From an uncultured Erythrobacter sp. (lineage in GTDB: Bacteria; Pseudomonadota; Alphaproteobacteria; Sphingomonadales; Sphingomonadaceae), in the NCBI GenBank assembly GCA_947495695.1, contig CANLZP010000001.1, positions 207,069 to 271,068 on the forward strand: a stretch of 64,000 nucleotides of DNA. Reading direction: 5' to 3'. Position numbers and translations under genes: made by a program. How positions within the stretch are numbered: position 1 is the stretch's first letter; each line of letters opens with the position of its first letter. Below the pieces are notes generated by a model, which searched no databases, was not told where the DNA came from, and was given only the letters and a program-made list of their open reading frames with translations. Shown here piece by piece: positions 27,618 through 37,410 of this stretch.

Positions 27618-28340
27618 TCAATCGAAGAATTCCTGCTTGTAATAGAACGGCGCGGCGACCGGATCACCCTGATTGTTCAACGCGGGCCGGAAGCGCACCT
27701 GCTGCAATGCCAGATCGCATACCGCCTGATCGGTCGCCGGGAAAGGGCTGGGACGATAGATCCGGCAAGCTGTTGGGCGACCTTGGGCGCTCACCGTCAA
27801 TCGAACGATCACAGAATGCCCAACACGCGCCTCTCGCCCACCGGGTGGAACGGGAAAGGCCCTTGCATCGGTGATTGTAGCAATCAATTCTGGCTTGCGA
27901 GCAATTGCGGTGCCTGTCCCGCCGCCATCGCGCCCGCTTCCTGTGCCGATGCCGTCTCCCGCCGCACCGGTACCACTGCCGTCATCGTTCGCTCCAGATG
28001 TGCTGTCCAAGCCATCCGAGGATGCCTTGGGTAAAGGAACATCCTGCTTCACGGGCACTTTGGGAGTGGGAGCAGTAACCGGCTTTGGCACCGCTTTTTC
28101 CCCAGCCGCTCCTGCCGCACCCTCATCGGGTGCCGACTCAGCCTCTGGCGGCGGATCTTCGGGCGGAGCCGTGACAGTTACGGTGAATGCGGACACCACT
28201 GCGTCTTGCGCGATTGCCGTGATGTCGGGGGCAAAGGCGCGGGCCAAACCGTACAGAGCAGCAATATGCAGCAGAAATATCAGCAATATTGTGCTGAACT
28301 TGGGCTTTCTCCGGCGCTTCAAATACCCTTGATTGTGCAC
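27618..28340 (-). CDS. TonB family protein
   Basis: Energy transducer coupling the ExbBD proton motor to outer-membrane receptors. With GTG 28340 (after GAGAGAG) the product is 240 aa: basic N-tail (LKRRRKPKF), one transmembrane helix (about residues 16-35), an acidic/proline-rich span (PPEDPPPEAESAPDEG), a Gly/Ser/Asp-rich segment and a C-terminal TonB domain (GHSVIVRLTVSAQGRPTACR, then QVRFRPALNNQGDPVAAPF). Longer in-frame starts overlap the divergent kinase gene and add unrelated sequence, so they are rejected. exbBD are not in view. A 3-kb gene separates it from an Oar-type receptor. Confidence 0.87.
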   Translation of the reverse strand: MHNQGYLKRRRKPKFSTILLIFLLHIAALYGLARAFAPDITAIAQDAVVSAFTVTVTAPPEDPPPEAESAPDEGAAGAAGEKAVPKPVTAPTPKVPVKQDVPLPKASSDGLDSTSGANDDGSGTGAAGDGIGTGSGRDGGGTGTAIARKPELIATITDARAFPVPPGGREARVGHSVIVRLTVSAQGRPTACRIYRPSPFPATDQAVCDLALQQVRFRPALNNQGDPVAAPFYYKQEFFD

Positions 28341-28437
28341 AATCTCTCTCAAATCCAACCAACGCGGAACAATCAGTTTCGCGCTGCCGCCCGAATAGCT
28401 TTCGTCCTCTCTATAATTGATAACGAAGGGAAAATCG

Positions 28438-31269
28438 ATGCGACAGCTTACAGCGCAAATGGTTGAAATAAGTGGGGTCAGAAACAGCGAGGTGCGCAAT
28501 GTCTGGATTGCGTTGATCGGTGCGCTCGTATTCAGCGCATTCGCTGCCACCAGCATCGTCATTTCGAGGATTGATGGGCCTATCGCAGCGATCTGGATAC
28601 CCAATGCGCTTGCAGTTGCCATATTGCTGCGCACTCAGCCGACAAACGAGATACCCTTCTATGCTGCAATTTTTCTGAGCAGTGCCTCGGTCAATCTGGT
28701 GATGGATTTCGCAACCGTTCAGGCCGTGATCTTCGCATGTGCCAATCTGGTGGAAGTTAGCATTGCTGTGATCTTGAGTAGAAAGCTGTGCGGCAAGCAT
28801 ATCGACATGGAATCGATGAGCGACCTTTGCCGGTTGATTCTAGCGGCTGGCATCATCGCTCCAGCTGTGGCGGGCGTGATAGCCTTAGCCGGCCTGACAC
28901 AGGATGGTTTGCAGCCACTCATTGGATGGCTGACCTGGTTTATCACTGGCGGATTGGGGATGATTTTGGTTGTTCCGCTGGCCCTGTTGTTTGCCGATGC
29001 GATCTCACTGAAAGACAGATACAGCGGCATCGAATTGGAGAAAAACGCTCTGATACTAATTGCAGGCATCCTTGCGACTGGGCTGGTCTTCACTCAGTCC
29101 AGTTTCCCCCTGCTGTTTGTTGTGCCCCCCATAGTAATGTTGTGTGCATTTCGACTGGGCAGTTTGGGCACGGCAATCTTTGTTCTATTTGTAGCGATAA
29201 TCGCCTCGGTGTTTACATCGGCAGGAACAGGGCCAATCAATCTGATTTCAGGATCGATGCAATATCGATTGATGGTGATGAATGCATTTTTGGCTGCAAG
29301 TTTTCTGACCGGTTTACCGGCGGCAGCAATTCTGGCTGGCAGGCAGCGTCTAACAGAAGAGCTCGCTTCTCGTGAAAGGCAGCTCGCTCTGTTGGCTGAC
29401 AACATTACCGATGCGGTCTTGCGCTATGATTTATCTGGCAAATGCACTTACGCATCGGCCTCTGTCAGGGATGTTTTGGGAGAACCGTCCGAAAGCTTCC
29501 TTGGTCAGCGCGCCAGCGCGCGCATGCACCCTGATGCTCGTGAGAAGATCAGCGGCGCTGAAACCCGGCTGCTCAACGGCGAGAGCGAAAAAGAACGCTT
29601 TACCTATAGGCGGTTTTTGGATTCTGAAGATGGCAACCCGGTCTATATCGAGGCGGAATGCGCGATCGCCGCCGATGCTGAAACCGGCGAGCCTGAAGGT
29701 ATAGTGGTATCGGCACGTGATGTGACCGAGCGGGTTGAGCTTGAACTACAATTGACCAGAGCCCGCCGTCATGCCGAAAATGCGGCGAACGCAAAGTCCG
29801 AGTTTCTGGCCAATATGAGCCATGAGATCCGCACACCGATGAATGGCGTTCTGGGCTTTGCAGAACTGATGCTGCAAAGCGATTTGGACGACGAACAACA
29901 ACGCCATGCTGAATTGATTGTTCAGTCCGGCCGGTCAATGATGCTGCTGCTCAATGATATCTTGGATTTATCCAAGATCGAAGCGGGCCAAATCAATATC
30001 GATAACCGCCCAATCGATCTGCACCAATTGGTTGAAGAATGTGCGGACCTGCATCGTGCAAGCGCAGAGAAAAAGAATATCGAGGTCACCTTGGCCGGTG
30101 AAGACGAGCATCCTTGGGTGCAAACCGATGGTCTTCGCCTGCGTCAGATTATCCTGAACCTTGTTGGCAATGCGGTGAAATTTACCGAGCAAGGTGAAAT
30201 CACCGTCAGCTATGCGACCCACGCAGACCAATTGACGATTTCGGTCAAGGACACAGGCATCGGAATTAGCGCAGACCGGCTGGAGCGGATCTTCAATCCG
30301 TTTGAACAAGGTGAGAATGACACTGCCCGACGGTATGGGGGAACAGGCTTGGGCTTGTCGATCAGTCGTCAATTGGCCGAGCTGCTCGGTGGATTTCTGG
30401 ACGCAAACTCCTGTCCGGGAATTGGCACATGTTTCACACTCACCCTGCCGCTGGTTATGGCCTCACATGGTGAATTTTCTGAGGACGAGCCGGAGCTAAC
30501 CCAGCCAAGCTCCTTGCCACAAGCATCAAGAATATTGCTGGCTGAGGACCACAATATCAATCGCTTGCTCGTCACTTCTATGCTGGAGCGCTGCAACCAG
30601 CAGGTCAGCATTGCCCATGATGGCAATGAAGCGATCGAGATGGTTCTGGACTCCTATCTCAAGGAAGAACCCTATGATCTGGTGCTGATGGATGTGCAGA
30701 TGCCTGGATGCGATGGTTATGCCGCCACTCGGGCCATTCGGGCCGAGGGTATCCGCGCCGACGTGCTGCCAATCATCGCTTTGACCGCCAATGCATTTCC
30801 AGAGGATATCGCAGCCGCCCGCGATGCTGGAATGCAGGCACATCTTTCAAAACCGCTCAGTTTTTCAGAATTGGTTGGCGCCTTGCAGAGATGGCTTCCC
30901 ACCAAAATCGTCGAGGAAAATGGCCAGTTGTTTACCGAGGCTCGCGGAGAATCCGATGGAAGCGCGAATGTTCACGAATTTGACGCTGACGCGTGCAAAA
31001 TCGCTCATTCCCCTGCATTGTTCGAACGCTGGCAAGAGCGCCGCAGAGAAGCTCTGGAGGCCGTTGATGCGGCCGTGCGAGAAGGTAGGCTAACAGGCAT
31101 AGAGGGCGATGACCTTGCCCGACTGGTGCACAAGCTCGCCGGAACAGCGGGCATGTTCGGAGAAGAGGAATTGGGCGATAAGGCCGCAGCCTTTGAGCGA
31201 GCCTTACGATCAGAAGTCGATACCGAAATCCGCACTCAGCTAGCGATGGACTTGCTCAAAGCTGCTTGA
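28438..31269 (+). CDS. Hybrid sensor histidine kinase: MASE1-PAS-HisKA-HATPase-REC-HPt
   Basis: Membrane sensor kinase of 943 aa. Order: MASE1-like membrane sensor (about eight helices, residues 15-305), PAS domain (about 313-435, NITDAVLRYDLSGKCTYASA), HisKA with phospho-acceptor H462 in FLANMSHEIRTPMNG, HATPase with N box near 572, DTGIGIS at 605-611 and GGTGLGLS, receiver domain with acidic pair E703/D704, phospho-acceptor D752 and K805, and an HPt domain with H898 (RLVHKLAGTAGMFGEEE). All relay residues are present, so it can carry a His-Asp-His relay. ATG 28438 follows GAAGGG. No response regulator gene is adjacent. It is divergent from tonB with a 97-base gap. Confidence 0.93.
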   Translation: MRQLTAQMVEISGVRNSEVRNVWIALIGALVFSAFAATSIVISRIDGPIAAIWIPNALAVAILLRTQPTNEIPFYAAIFLSSASVNLVMDFATVQAVIFACANLVEVSIAVILSRKLCGKHIDMESMSDLCRLILAAGIIAPAVAGVIALAGLTQDGLQPLIGWLTWFITGGLGMILVVPLALLFADAISLKDRYSGIELEKNALILIAGILATGLVFTQSSFPLLFVVPPIVMLCAFRLGSLGTAIFVLFVAIIASVFTSAGTGPINLISGSMQYRLMVMNAFLAASFLTGLPAAAILAGRQRLTEELASRERQLALLADNITDAVLRYDLSGKCTYASASVRDVLGEPSESFLGQRASARMHPDAREKISGAETRLLNGESEKERFTYRRFLDSEDGNPVYIEAECAIAADAETGEPEGIVVSARDVTERVELELQLTRARRHAENAANAKSEFLANMSHEIRTPMNGVLGFAELMLQSDLDDEQQRHAELIVQSGRSMMLLLNDILDLSKIEAGQINIDNRPIDLHQLVEECADLHRASAEKKNIEVTLAGEDEHPWVQTDGLRLRQIILNLVGNAVKFTEQGEITVSYATHADQLTISVKDTGIGISADRLERIFNPFEQGENDTARRYGGTGLGLSISRQLAELLGGFLDANSCPGIGTCFTLTLPLVMASHGEFSEDEPELTQPSSLPQASRILLAEDHNINRLLVTSMLERCNQQVSIAHDGNEAIEMVLDSYLKEEPYDLVLMDVQMPGCDGYAATRAIRAEGIRADVLPIIALTANAFPEDIAAARDAGMQAHLSKPLSFSELVGALQRWLPTKIVEENGQLFTEARGESDGSANVHEFDADACKIAHSPALFERWQERRREALEAVDAAVREGRLTGIEGDDLARLVHKLAGTAGMFGEEELGDKAAAFERALRSEVDTEIRTQLAMDLLKAA

Positions 31270-31292
31270 ACCAATTTTAAGGCCCATAAGAG

Positions 31293-31332
31293 CAAACGGC
31301 GGAGCTCCCGAAGGAACCCCGCCGCTTGTTTG
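31293..31332. terminator. Hairpin terminator between the kinase and Oar-type receptor genes
   Basis: Arms CGGCGG (31297-31302) and CCGCCG (31319-31324), flanked by AAA and a CTTGTTTGAT tail on the plus strand and a GTTTGCTCTT tail on the minus strand. It sits between convergent stops at 31269 and 31355. Confidence 0.6.
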
Positions 31333-31354
31333 ATCTTGGATCAATCAGGCTGGA

Positions 31355-34300
31355 TTAGAATTCGTAACGAACACCAACCTGAATGCGCCAAACTGAGTTT
31401 GAGAAACCAATGCGCTCTTGATCGTCAATCGCGCCATCGGAATTCAGGTTGAGATCTTCGAAGATGTAGCGACCTGCCGAATCAACCCCATCTGCCTCGA
31501 TCAGATCAACCAGGCCATCTTCATCATCGCGGTTGCGGAACACGTTCCAGTCACCATCGATGAAGTTCAGGAAGTTGTCGAAATCGGCAAACAGCTCAAA
31601 CTTGTCGTCAACACCGAACAGTCTGCCGAAGCCAGGAAGTTCCTGACTGAAGCGCAGATCCATGTCGTACACCCAGTCATTCTTACAGGTGTTACGGCGG
31701 ATTGTTTCACCGGGGGTGTAGTCACACTTCAGACCGTCAACGAAATTCACCAAGTTTGTGATGTCGGCATCAGTGGCTGACGAAAGTGGTGAAATGTTCG
31801 GATCGTTTGGACCGGTCGGGATGTACAGCAATGCGTTGTTGTCGCCAGATGTTGAATCCTGGAACCCGTCACCGCTGAAGGTCAAGCTGTAAGGACGACC
31901 AGAGCGTGCAGAGAAGAACACACCCAGTTGCGTGTTATAGTCTTCAATGAACTGCTCTTTGAAGCTGGCGGCAACGGTAAAGCGGTGCCGTGTTTCAAAG
32001 TTTGAGGTCGATACAGCTGGATCCTGGAAGTCAAACGCCGCGGTGTCTTCGAAGTTACCATTTGCGGTCGCACCGAAGAAGTTGCGAGTGTTGTTTGAAT
32101 CCGTGAAGGCATAACCCAGGCTGACGTTTACGCTTCCGCCTTCGGTGATGATCCCACCTTCGAACCGCTTGGACAGAGCAACCGACGCAACGTGGCTGTC
32201 ATAGCTGCGACCATTAGTCAGTTGGTTGAAGTCATCAATCCGAGTGCCGAAGCAATCGTCAGTCACGCCAGTGTACACTGGTGGCACGCCGCCAGTTCCA
32301 ACCAGCTGAGCGTTACAGCCGGAGTTGAGCGGATCGATTGCCGCAATGATCGGACGGCCATCTACTGTAAAGCCGTTCAGACCTTCGCGAGGATCGACAA
32401 CCTGAACCAGATCGTTGATGCCCAGAGTGTTTCTGAAGCGCGAGTAGATGTAGTCGGCGCGCAGGTTCCAATCTGAGAAGAAACCGCTTTCTGTTCCCAG
32501 CATGGTGTCCACGCCGATATTGGCACGCACCACAGTTGGCACCTTGAAGTCTGGATCGGTTGACTTGATATCACCGCGTCCGGCAGCAGCAGAGTTAACC
32601 GCTGCATCGACGACACATTGTGGCAAACCGGTGAACTGGCCACCGCTAACCACGTTAAAGCTACCGTCAGCGTTCACCACTCCATCACATTCGGAATCGA
32701 ACGAATCGCCATTGGCCGATGCAAAACCGTCGTTGGAAAATGCATTCGAGAAGAACACGACAGGGTCACCGCCAGAGAAGATGCCGACACCGCCTGTAAA
32801 CGTGGTCTCGCTGAAGAAACCGTCGTTGAATAAATCATAGGTTGCAGCAAAACGCGGCAGGACAACAGGATCCAAAGCACTAAAGGGTACCGAATTGGAG
32901 AAGCCAAACCGGTCCTGGAACAGTTGGTTCAAGCGCGGTGTGCCCGAGCCATCATACAATTGAACCCGCAGGCCAGCCGTCAGGCTGAGCTGGTCTGTAG
33001 CTTGCCATTGGTCCTGTGCGTAGAACGAATAGATCTGACGGCTGAAGGTGGCGCTTGCATCGTTGATGTCGCCGGTTGCAGAAGCGGCGATAGTTGCACC
33101 GCCCGTTTGACCGAAGCGACCGCCAACAACAACATCGGTTGGGCTGGCAAATGCGCTCGACCCCGAACCACTGGCTACGATGCCATTGGCAAAGTCGTCC
33201 AGACCGCGGAAGAAGATCGTTCCGGTCGCGTTGATCGCAAACAGGTTAAACACCGAAAGATCATTGATTTCTGCACCCAGCTTGATCTGATGATCATCGG
33301 CATCGATGTTCATCACAAGTCGTGCTTGGTCGATCTGCGTATCAAGCTGGTTGGCCGAACGGAAGATACCCGGACCCGTTGACAGCAGACCGAACTCCGA
33401 AGTTTCGCCAGCAACAGGGCTAATGCCTACCGCAAGACGTACCGTTGGATTTTCGGACTGTGCTTCGCCAAAGCCGAACGGCCCTTGCTTATCGCCAACT
33501 TCAGCGCGTGACAGACGAATTTCGGTCGAAACGCGGTCAGACCAATCCGAATACAAGCGAACCGAATAATAATCCGAGATCGTCCCTTCGTCTTCAAAGC
33601 TGTTCAGACCGGTCAGATTGTCTGATCCGGTATCGCTTTCGACCTTGGTTTCTTCAAGGCGCTGATACGTCGCTTCCAAGCGATGATCTTCAGTGAGATA
33701 GGCATCCACCCGTCCGAAGTAACGAACGCTGGTTTCGTTCAAGACCGTTGGGTAACCGCCAACATCCTGGCCGTAAACATCGCGCGCGATGCGAGCGAAT
33801 TCGTCAAACTGGTCCTGCGTTACGAAGTCAGCTTCGACAGCAAAATTGCCGCCTGTTGGGCCAAAGTCATTCGGGCGACCCAAATCTGTTTCTTCGTAAC
33901 CGGCGTAGAAGAACAACCGGTCTTTGATGATGGGTCCACCCAGCGTCACGCCCCAGCGCTTGTCTTCAAAAGGAGAAACTTGCGAGCTGGCAGAGCCAGC
34001 GGTGTCACCACGAAGGTCATCATTGGTGAAGGTAAAGAAGGCCGAACCGTGGAACTTGTTCTCGCCCGATTTGGTGACAACGTTAATCGCACAACCGGTG
34101 AAGTCCGAATACTCAACATCAAACGGTGCGAATTCCACCGAGGTTTGGCGGATCGTATCGAATGGGATCGGGAACGTATTACGCGACGCGGTAGGCGTTC
34201 CGTTCAGACCAAACACATCCGACTGAACCACACCGTCAACCGTGAATGTGTTGGAGCGGTCGTTTCCGCCCAAGCAACTGATACGGTCAACTTCGTTGTT

Positions 34301-34813
34301 ACGGTCCAGGCTGACGCGTGGATCGAGGCGGATGATATCCACCACGTTGCGAGTGATCGATGGGAAACCGTCCAATGTTTCAAGGTCAAAAATCTGACCA
34401 GGGCCAACAGCAACTTGAGCAGCCTGAACTCTGGCACCTGTAACCACGATGACCGAGCCATCTGCGTTTGCCGTTAGACCGAATGTCAGACGCAGGCTTC
34501 CGCTGGCGCTGAGCGTTTGGCCTTCCAGTGTCTGGCCTTCGAAGCCAGGCGCTGTTGCTGTGATGGTGTAAGGTCCACCAGCCACAAGGCCGGTTGCATT
34601 GAAGCCACCGTTTCCGCCGGTTGTTAGCGTCCGGGTCGAGTCCGTACGAGTGTCAGTGATCGTGACGGTGGCGCCAGGAAGCGCGTTGCCATCGGCATCA
34701 TTTACCCGGCCTTCAACGCCCGAAGTAATTTGCTGTGCCATTGCTGGTGTAGCAATGGTCGCGGCAGCCGAAAGCGATACAACGCTGGCCGCCAATAGAT
34801 ATTTGATTTTCAT
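31355..34813 (-). CDS. Oar-type TonB-dependent receptor with carboxypeptidase-regulatory-like domain
   Basis: Large outer-membrane receptor, 1152 aa. A signal peptide (MKIKYLLAASVVSLSAAATI, cleavage after AMAQ) is followed by an N-terminal carboxypeptidase-regulatory-like beta domain (about 30-110: GVEGRVNDADGNALPGATVT), a TonB-box-like SVIVVTGARV near 125, a plug (NVVDIIRLDPRVSLDRNNEV, FTVDGVVQSDVFGLNG, VEYSDFTGCAINVVTKSGEN) and a long barrel ending VWRIQVGVRYEF. The layout is that of Oar/OmpA-related receptors such as Myxococcus Oar. Two plug cysteines (ISCLGGN, TGCAINV) could form a disulfide. The substrate is unknown. A GGGGA precedes ATG 34813. Confidence 0.94.
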   Translation of the reverse strand: MKIKYLLAASVVSLSAAATIATPAMAQQITSGVEGRVNDADGNALPGATVTITDTRTDSTRTLTTGGNGGFNATGLVAGGPYTITATAPGFEGQTLEGQTLSASGSLRLTFGLTANADGSVIVVTGARVQAAQVAVGPGQIFDLETLDGFPSITRNVVDIIRLDPRVSLDRNNEVDRISCLGGNDRSNTFTVDGVVQSDVFGLNGTPTASRNTFPIPFDTIRQTSVEFAPFDVEYSDFTGCAINVVTKSGENKFHGSAFFTFTNDDLRGDTAGSASSQVSPFEDKRWGVTLGGPIIKDRLFFYAGYEETDLGRPNDFGPTGGNFAVEADFVTQDQFDEFARIARDVYGQDVGGYPTVLNETSVRYFGRVDAYLTEDHRLEATYQRLEETKVESDTGSDNLTGLNSFEDEGTISDYYSVRLYSDWSDRVSTEIRLSRAEVGDKQGPFGFGEAQSENPTVRLAVGISPVAGETSEFGLLSTGPGIFRSANQLDTQIDQARLVMNIDADDHQIKLGAEINDLSVFNLFAINATGTIFFRGLDDFANGIVASGSGSSAFASPTDVVVGGRFGQTGGATIAASATGDINDASATFSRQIYSFYAQDQWQATDQLSLTAGLRVQLYDGSGTPRLNQLFQDRFGFSNSVPFSALDPVVLPRFAATYDLFNDGFFSETTFTGGVGIFSGGDPVVFFSNAFSNDGFASANGDSFDSECDGVVNADGSFNVVSGGQFTGLPQCVVDAAVNSAAAGRGDIKSTDPDFKVPTVVRANIGVDTMLGTESGFFSDWNLRADYIYSRFRNTLGINDLVQVVDPREGLNGFTVDGRPIIAAIDPLNSGCNAQLVGTGGVPPVYTGVTDDCFGTRIDDFNQLTNGRSYDSHVASVALSKRFEGGIITEGGSVNVSLGYAFTDSNNTRNFFGATANGNFEDTAAFDFQDPAVSTSNFETRHRFTVAASFKEQFIEDYNTQLGVFFSARSGRPYSLTFSGDGFQDSTSGDNNALLYIPTGPNDPNISPLSSATDADITNLVNFVDGLKCDYTPGETIRRNTCKNDWVYDMDLRFSQELPGFGRLFGVDDKFELFADFDNFLNFIDGDWNVFRNRDDEDGLVDLIEADGVDSAGRYIFEDLNLNSDGAIDDQERIGFSNSVWRIQVGVRYEF

Positions 34814-35008
34814 GACAGATGTCCCCTGGTCACAAATTGATTCAAAAAAGGAGTGAGTTCCGCATACCGCGCTAGGTGCGTAGCAAAGCCCTGAAAAGCC
34901 AGTTTTGTGACGTTATCGTGAAATTGGGCTGCCAAGCACGGCATCGAGCGCGCACCGTGCCCTCGCAATTTTGCGAAAAGCACGGGATTCTGCGGCCTTC
35001 AGGGCAAG

Positions 35009-35026
35009 TGTTGCTGCATCGCAACA
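35009..35026. promoter_or_regulatory. Inverted repeat upstream of the Oar-type receptor
   Basis: TGTTGC (35009-35014) and GCAACA (35021-35026) with a 6-base centre, in the 255-base gap upstream of the receptor gene (start 34813) and just after the dioxygenase stop. There is no T-tract, so an operator is more likely than a terminator. Confidence 0.3.
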
Positions 35027-35068
35027 ACTTGAGCTTATTTGGGTTATCAACTGCCTGCCCACAGGCGC

Positions 35069-35998
35069 TCAGGCGAGATTGATCTCGCGCAGGCGCTGAA
35101 GCAAGAATTCATGGCTAGAAATCGGCTCTGGTGCTTCGGATTCGTGGCCCGATTCGATGCAACTCGGCAAGGTCTCAATCACATAGTCCGGCCGGAAATG
35201 CAGGAAGAACGGCATGGAATAGCGCGAGCGGTCTTTCGCGGCACCATGCGGATTGACCACACGGTGCGTGGTTGAACGCAAACGCGAATTGGTCAGCCGG
35301 TCCAACATGTCACCAACATTGATCACCAGTGCGCCCTCAGGAACCTCCACCGCTTTCCATTCGCCCTGCCGAGTGAGTAGTTCCAATCCCGCTTCTTCGG
35401 CACCCAACAACAGCGTGATGGTATTGATATCGCCATGGGCGGCGGCGCGGATCGCACCATCGGGCGCATCCTCTCCCAAGGGAGGATAGTGCAGCAGGCG
35501 CATCACCGAATTGCCGTCTTCAACGGTGGGAGCAAAGAAGTTGCGGTCCAGCCCAAGATGCAGTGCGATCGCTTCCAGGACGCGCAAGCCGGCTGCATCG
35601 AATGCATCATAAAGCTGGGTGAAGGTTTCCTTGAACCCGTCAATTTCGCTCGGCCAGATATTGGGAGCCATGAATTCGGACAAGGCATGGCCTTCGGGAA
35701 GGCTACGGCCAACGTGCCAGAACTCTTTCAAGTCGAAAATCTCAGCGTCCTTGGCTTTTTCCGTACCGAATGGAGTGTAACCGCGCGCGCCGCCTCCCTG
35801 GGGCAATTGATAGGCCCGCTTCACTTCTTCTGGCAGCGCGAAGAATTCTTTCGACTTGGCCTCGGCCCGATCGATCAATTCCTGCGGGATCGCGTGGTCG
35901 CGGATCACGGCAAAACCATATTCGGCAAAGCTGCGACCCAGCTCATCGGCAACGTCCTCTAACGGACGGGCAATCGATACAGATGCAATGTCAGTCAT
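35069..35998 (-). CDS. 2-oxoglutarate/Fe(II)-dependent oxygenase, isopenicillin-N-synthase-like
   Basis: Soluble non-heme iron oxygenase of the IPNS-like superfamily, 309 aa (typical). An N-terminal DIOX_N region (DELGRSFAEYGFAVIRDH) precedes the jelly roll with the iron triad H188 and D190 (AAHGDINTITLL) and H245 (TTHRVVNP), and the R259-x-S261 2-oxoglutarate clamp (SRYSMPFFLHFRPD). It lies 9 bases downstream of nupC on the same strand, so the two are probably one operon. By context the substrate may be a nucleoside or nucleobase, as for fungal thymine 7-hydroxylase in the same superfamily; this is inference. Confidence 0.92.
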   Translation of the reverse strand: MTDIASVSIARPLEDVADELGRSFAEYGFAVIRDHAIPQELIDRAEAKSKEFFALPEEVKRAYQLPQGGGARGYTPFGTEKAKDAEIFDLKEFWHVGRSLPEGHALSEFMAPNIWPSEIDGFKETFTQLYDAFDAAGLRVLEAIALHLGLDRNFFAPTVEDGNSVMRLLHYPPLGEDAPDGAIRAAAHGDINTITLLLGAEEAGLELLTRQGEWKAVEVPEGALVINVGDMLDRLTNSRLRSTTHRVVNPHGAAKDRSRYSMPFFLHFRPDYVIETLPSCIESGHESEAPEPISSHEFLLQRLREINLA

Positions 35999-36007
35999 AC
36001 GCTATAC

Positions 36008-37258
36008 TTAGTACGGCAGGAACAGTCCCGCTAGGGCTGCGCTCATCAAATTGGCCAGACTGCCTGCTGCCAAGGCTTTCAGCCCGAGGCGCGCGATAAC
36101 GGGACGCTGATTGGGTGCCAGCCCGCCTGTGACCGCCATCTGGATCGCTATTGAGGAGAAATTGGCAAAGCCGCACAGGGCAAAGGTAACAATCGCCCGG
36201 CTGCGCGGTGCCAGCTCGCTCATTTGGCCCAGTTCGATAAAGGCGACAAATTCGTTGAGCACGATCTTGGTGCCAAACAGGCCGCCAGCGGCGCCCGCCT
36301 CTTCCCACGGAATGCCAATCAGGAACATCACCGGAGCGAAGACATAGCCCAGCAATTGCTGGAACGAGATATCGGGATAGCCAAACCAGCCGCCAACTCC
36401 GCCCAACAAGCCATTGGCAAGCGCGACCAGAGCGACAAACACCATGACCATCGCACCTACGGCCACCGCCAGTTTCACGCCGGTCTGGGTGCCTTGCGCT
36501 GCGGCCTCGATAATATTGGCGGGCTTGTGACCCTCTTCAAAAGTTTCAGCCACAGAGACATCTGCCATCAAGGCGTCATGCTCGGCCGCTTCTTCGGGAT
36601 CGTCAGGCATGATCAATTTTGCCATCAATATTCCGCCAGGTGCTGACATGAAGGCAGCGGCCAACAAATAGGGTACTGCCTCGTCCCCCAAGAATGCAGC
36701 ATAAGCGGCAAGGATTGTTCCGGCGACCCCTGCCATGCCGACGCACATCAAGGTGAACAGGCGGCTGGGTGGGAGCGAGGCCAGATAGGGACGAACCACC
36801 AGGGGGCTTTCCGATTGGCCAACAAAAATATTGGCGGCACTGCCCAATGCCTCAACCTTGCTGATACCGGTTATCCAGCCAATCGCGCCGCCAATCCAGC
36901 GCACCAAAACTTGCATGATCTTGAGGTGATAGAGGATAGCAACAAGAGCAGCGAAGAAGACGATCACCGGCAAAGCTGCGATCAGGAATGTGTTGGTGAA
37001 CGGATTGGAATCCATCGGTCCAAACAATGTCTCGATACCGGCAACCGAGTATCCCAACAGAGCGATGACACCATTGGACAGAAACTCGATGATATTGACG
37101 CCAACAGAGGTGCGCAAAACCAGCAATGCCATCAGCACTTGCAGCGCAAAGGCTGCACCGACTACGCGCAATTTTATGCGCTTTTTCCCGTTGGACAGCA
37201 GGAAGGCGAACAGCAGGATCGCAAAGATCCCGGCAATACTCATGACAAATGGCGGCAT
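36008..37258 (-). CDS. Concentrative nucleoside transporter NupC/CNT family
   Basis: Inner-membrane nucleoside:cation symporter, 416 aa. Start ATG 37258 follows GGGGAG; the reading frame continues upstream but enters the divergent intergenic region. Family blocks: an ISKVEALGSAANIFVGQSES segment (residues about 135-155), GVAGTILAAYAAFLG, and LNEFVAFIELGQMSELAPRS then IVTFALCGFANFSSIAIQM, which form the CNT transport core. About ten helices. Likely imports nucleosides for salvage; a cytidine deaminase is encoded at 51.3 kb. It is cotranscribed with the dioxygenase. Confidence 0.93.
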   Translation of the reverse strand: MPPFVMSIAGIFAILLFAFLLSNGKKRIKLRVVGAAFALQVLMALLVLRTSVGVNIIEFLSNGVIALLGYSVAGIETLFGPMDSNPFTNTFLIAALPVIVFFAALVAILYHLKIMQVLVRWIGGAIGWITGISKVEALGSAANIFVGQSESPLVVRPYLASLPPSRLFTLMCVGMAGVAGTILAAYAAFLGDEAVPYLLAAAFMSAPGGILMAKLIMPDDPEEAAEHDALMADVSVAETFEEGHKPANIIEAAAQGTQTGVKLAVAVGAMVMVFVALVALANGLLGGVGGWFGYPDISFQQLLGYVFAPVMFLIGIPWEEAGAAGGLFGTKIVLNEFVAFIELGQMSELAPRSRAIVTFALCGFANFSSIAIQMAVTGGLAPNQRPVIARLGLKALAAGSLANLMSAALAGLFLPY

Positions 37259-37410
37259 GTAACTCCCCTGCGCTGCCGGAATTGTGTCTGCCAGATTCGG
37301 TGAACCCGGCAATTGGGATCGTCTCGCCTTTTGCTCGCCAACAGTCAAATGCACAGGTGGATTGGTCCGGTGACTTCCCTTTTTATCGCGAGCGCCATAA
37401 TCACCACCGC

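Noticed and set aside
28341..28634. Longer TonB start (adds 98 residues)
   Set aside because: Overlaps the divergent kinase gene and adds sequence without family likeness; GTG 28340 has a good ribosome binding site.
33683..34477. 264-codon plus-strand frame opposite the Oar-type receptor
   Set aside because: Fully inside the receptor gene, no motifs, no start signal.
37259..37410. preQ1 riboswitch before the queuosine-precursor transporter
   Set aside because: Looked for a C-rich pseudoknot and A-rich tail next to the start; nothing convincing.
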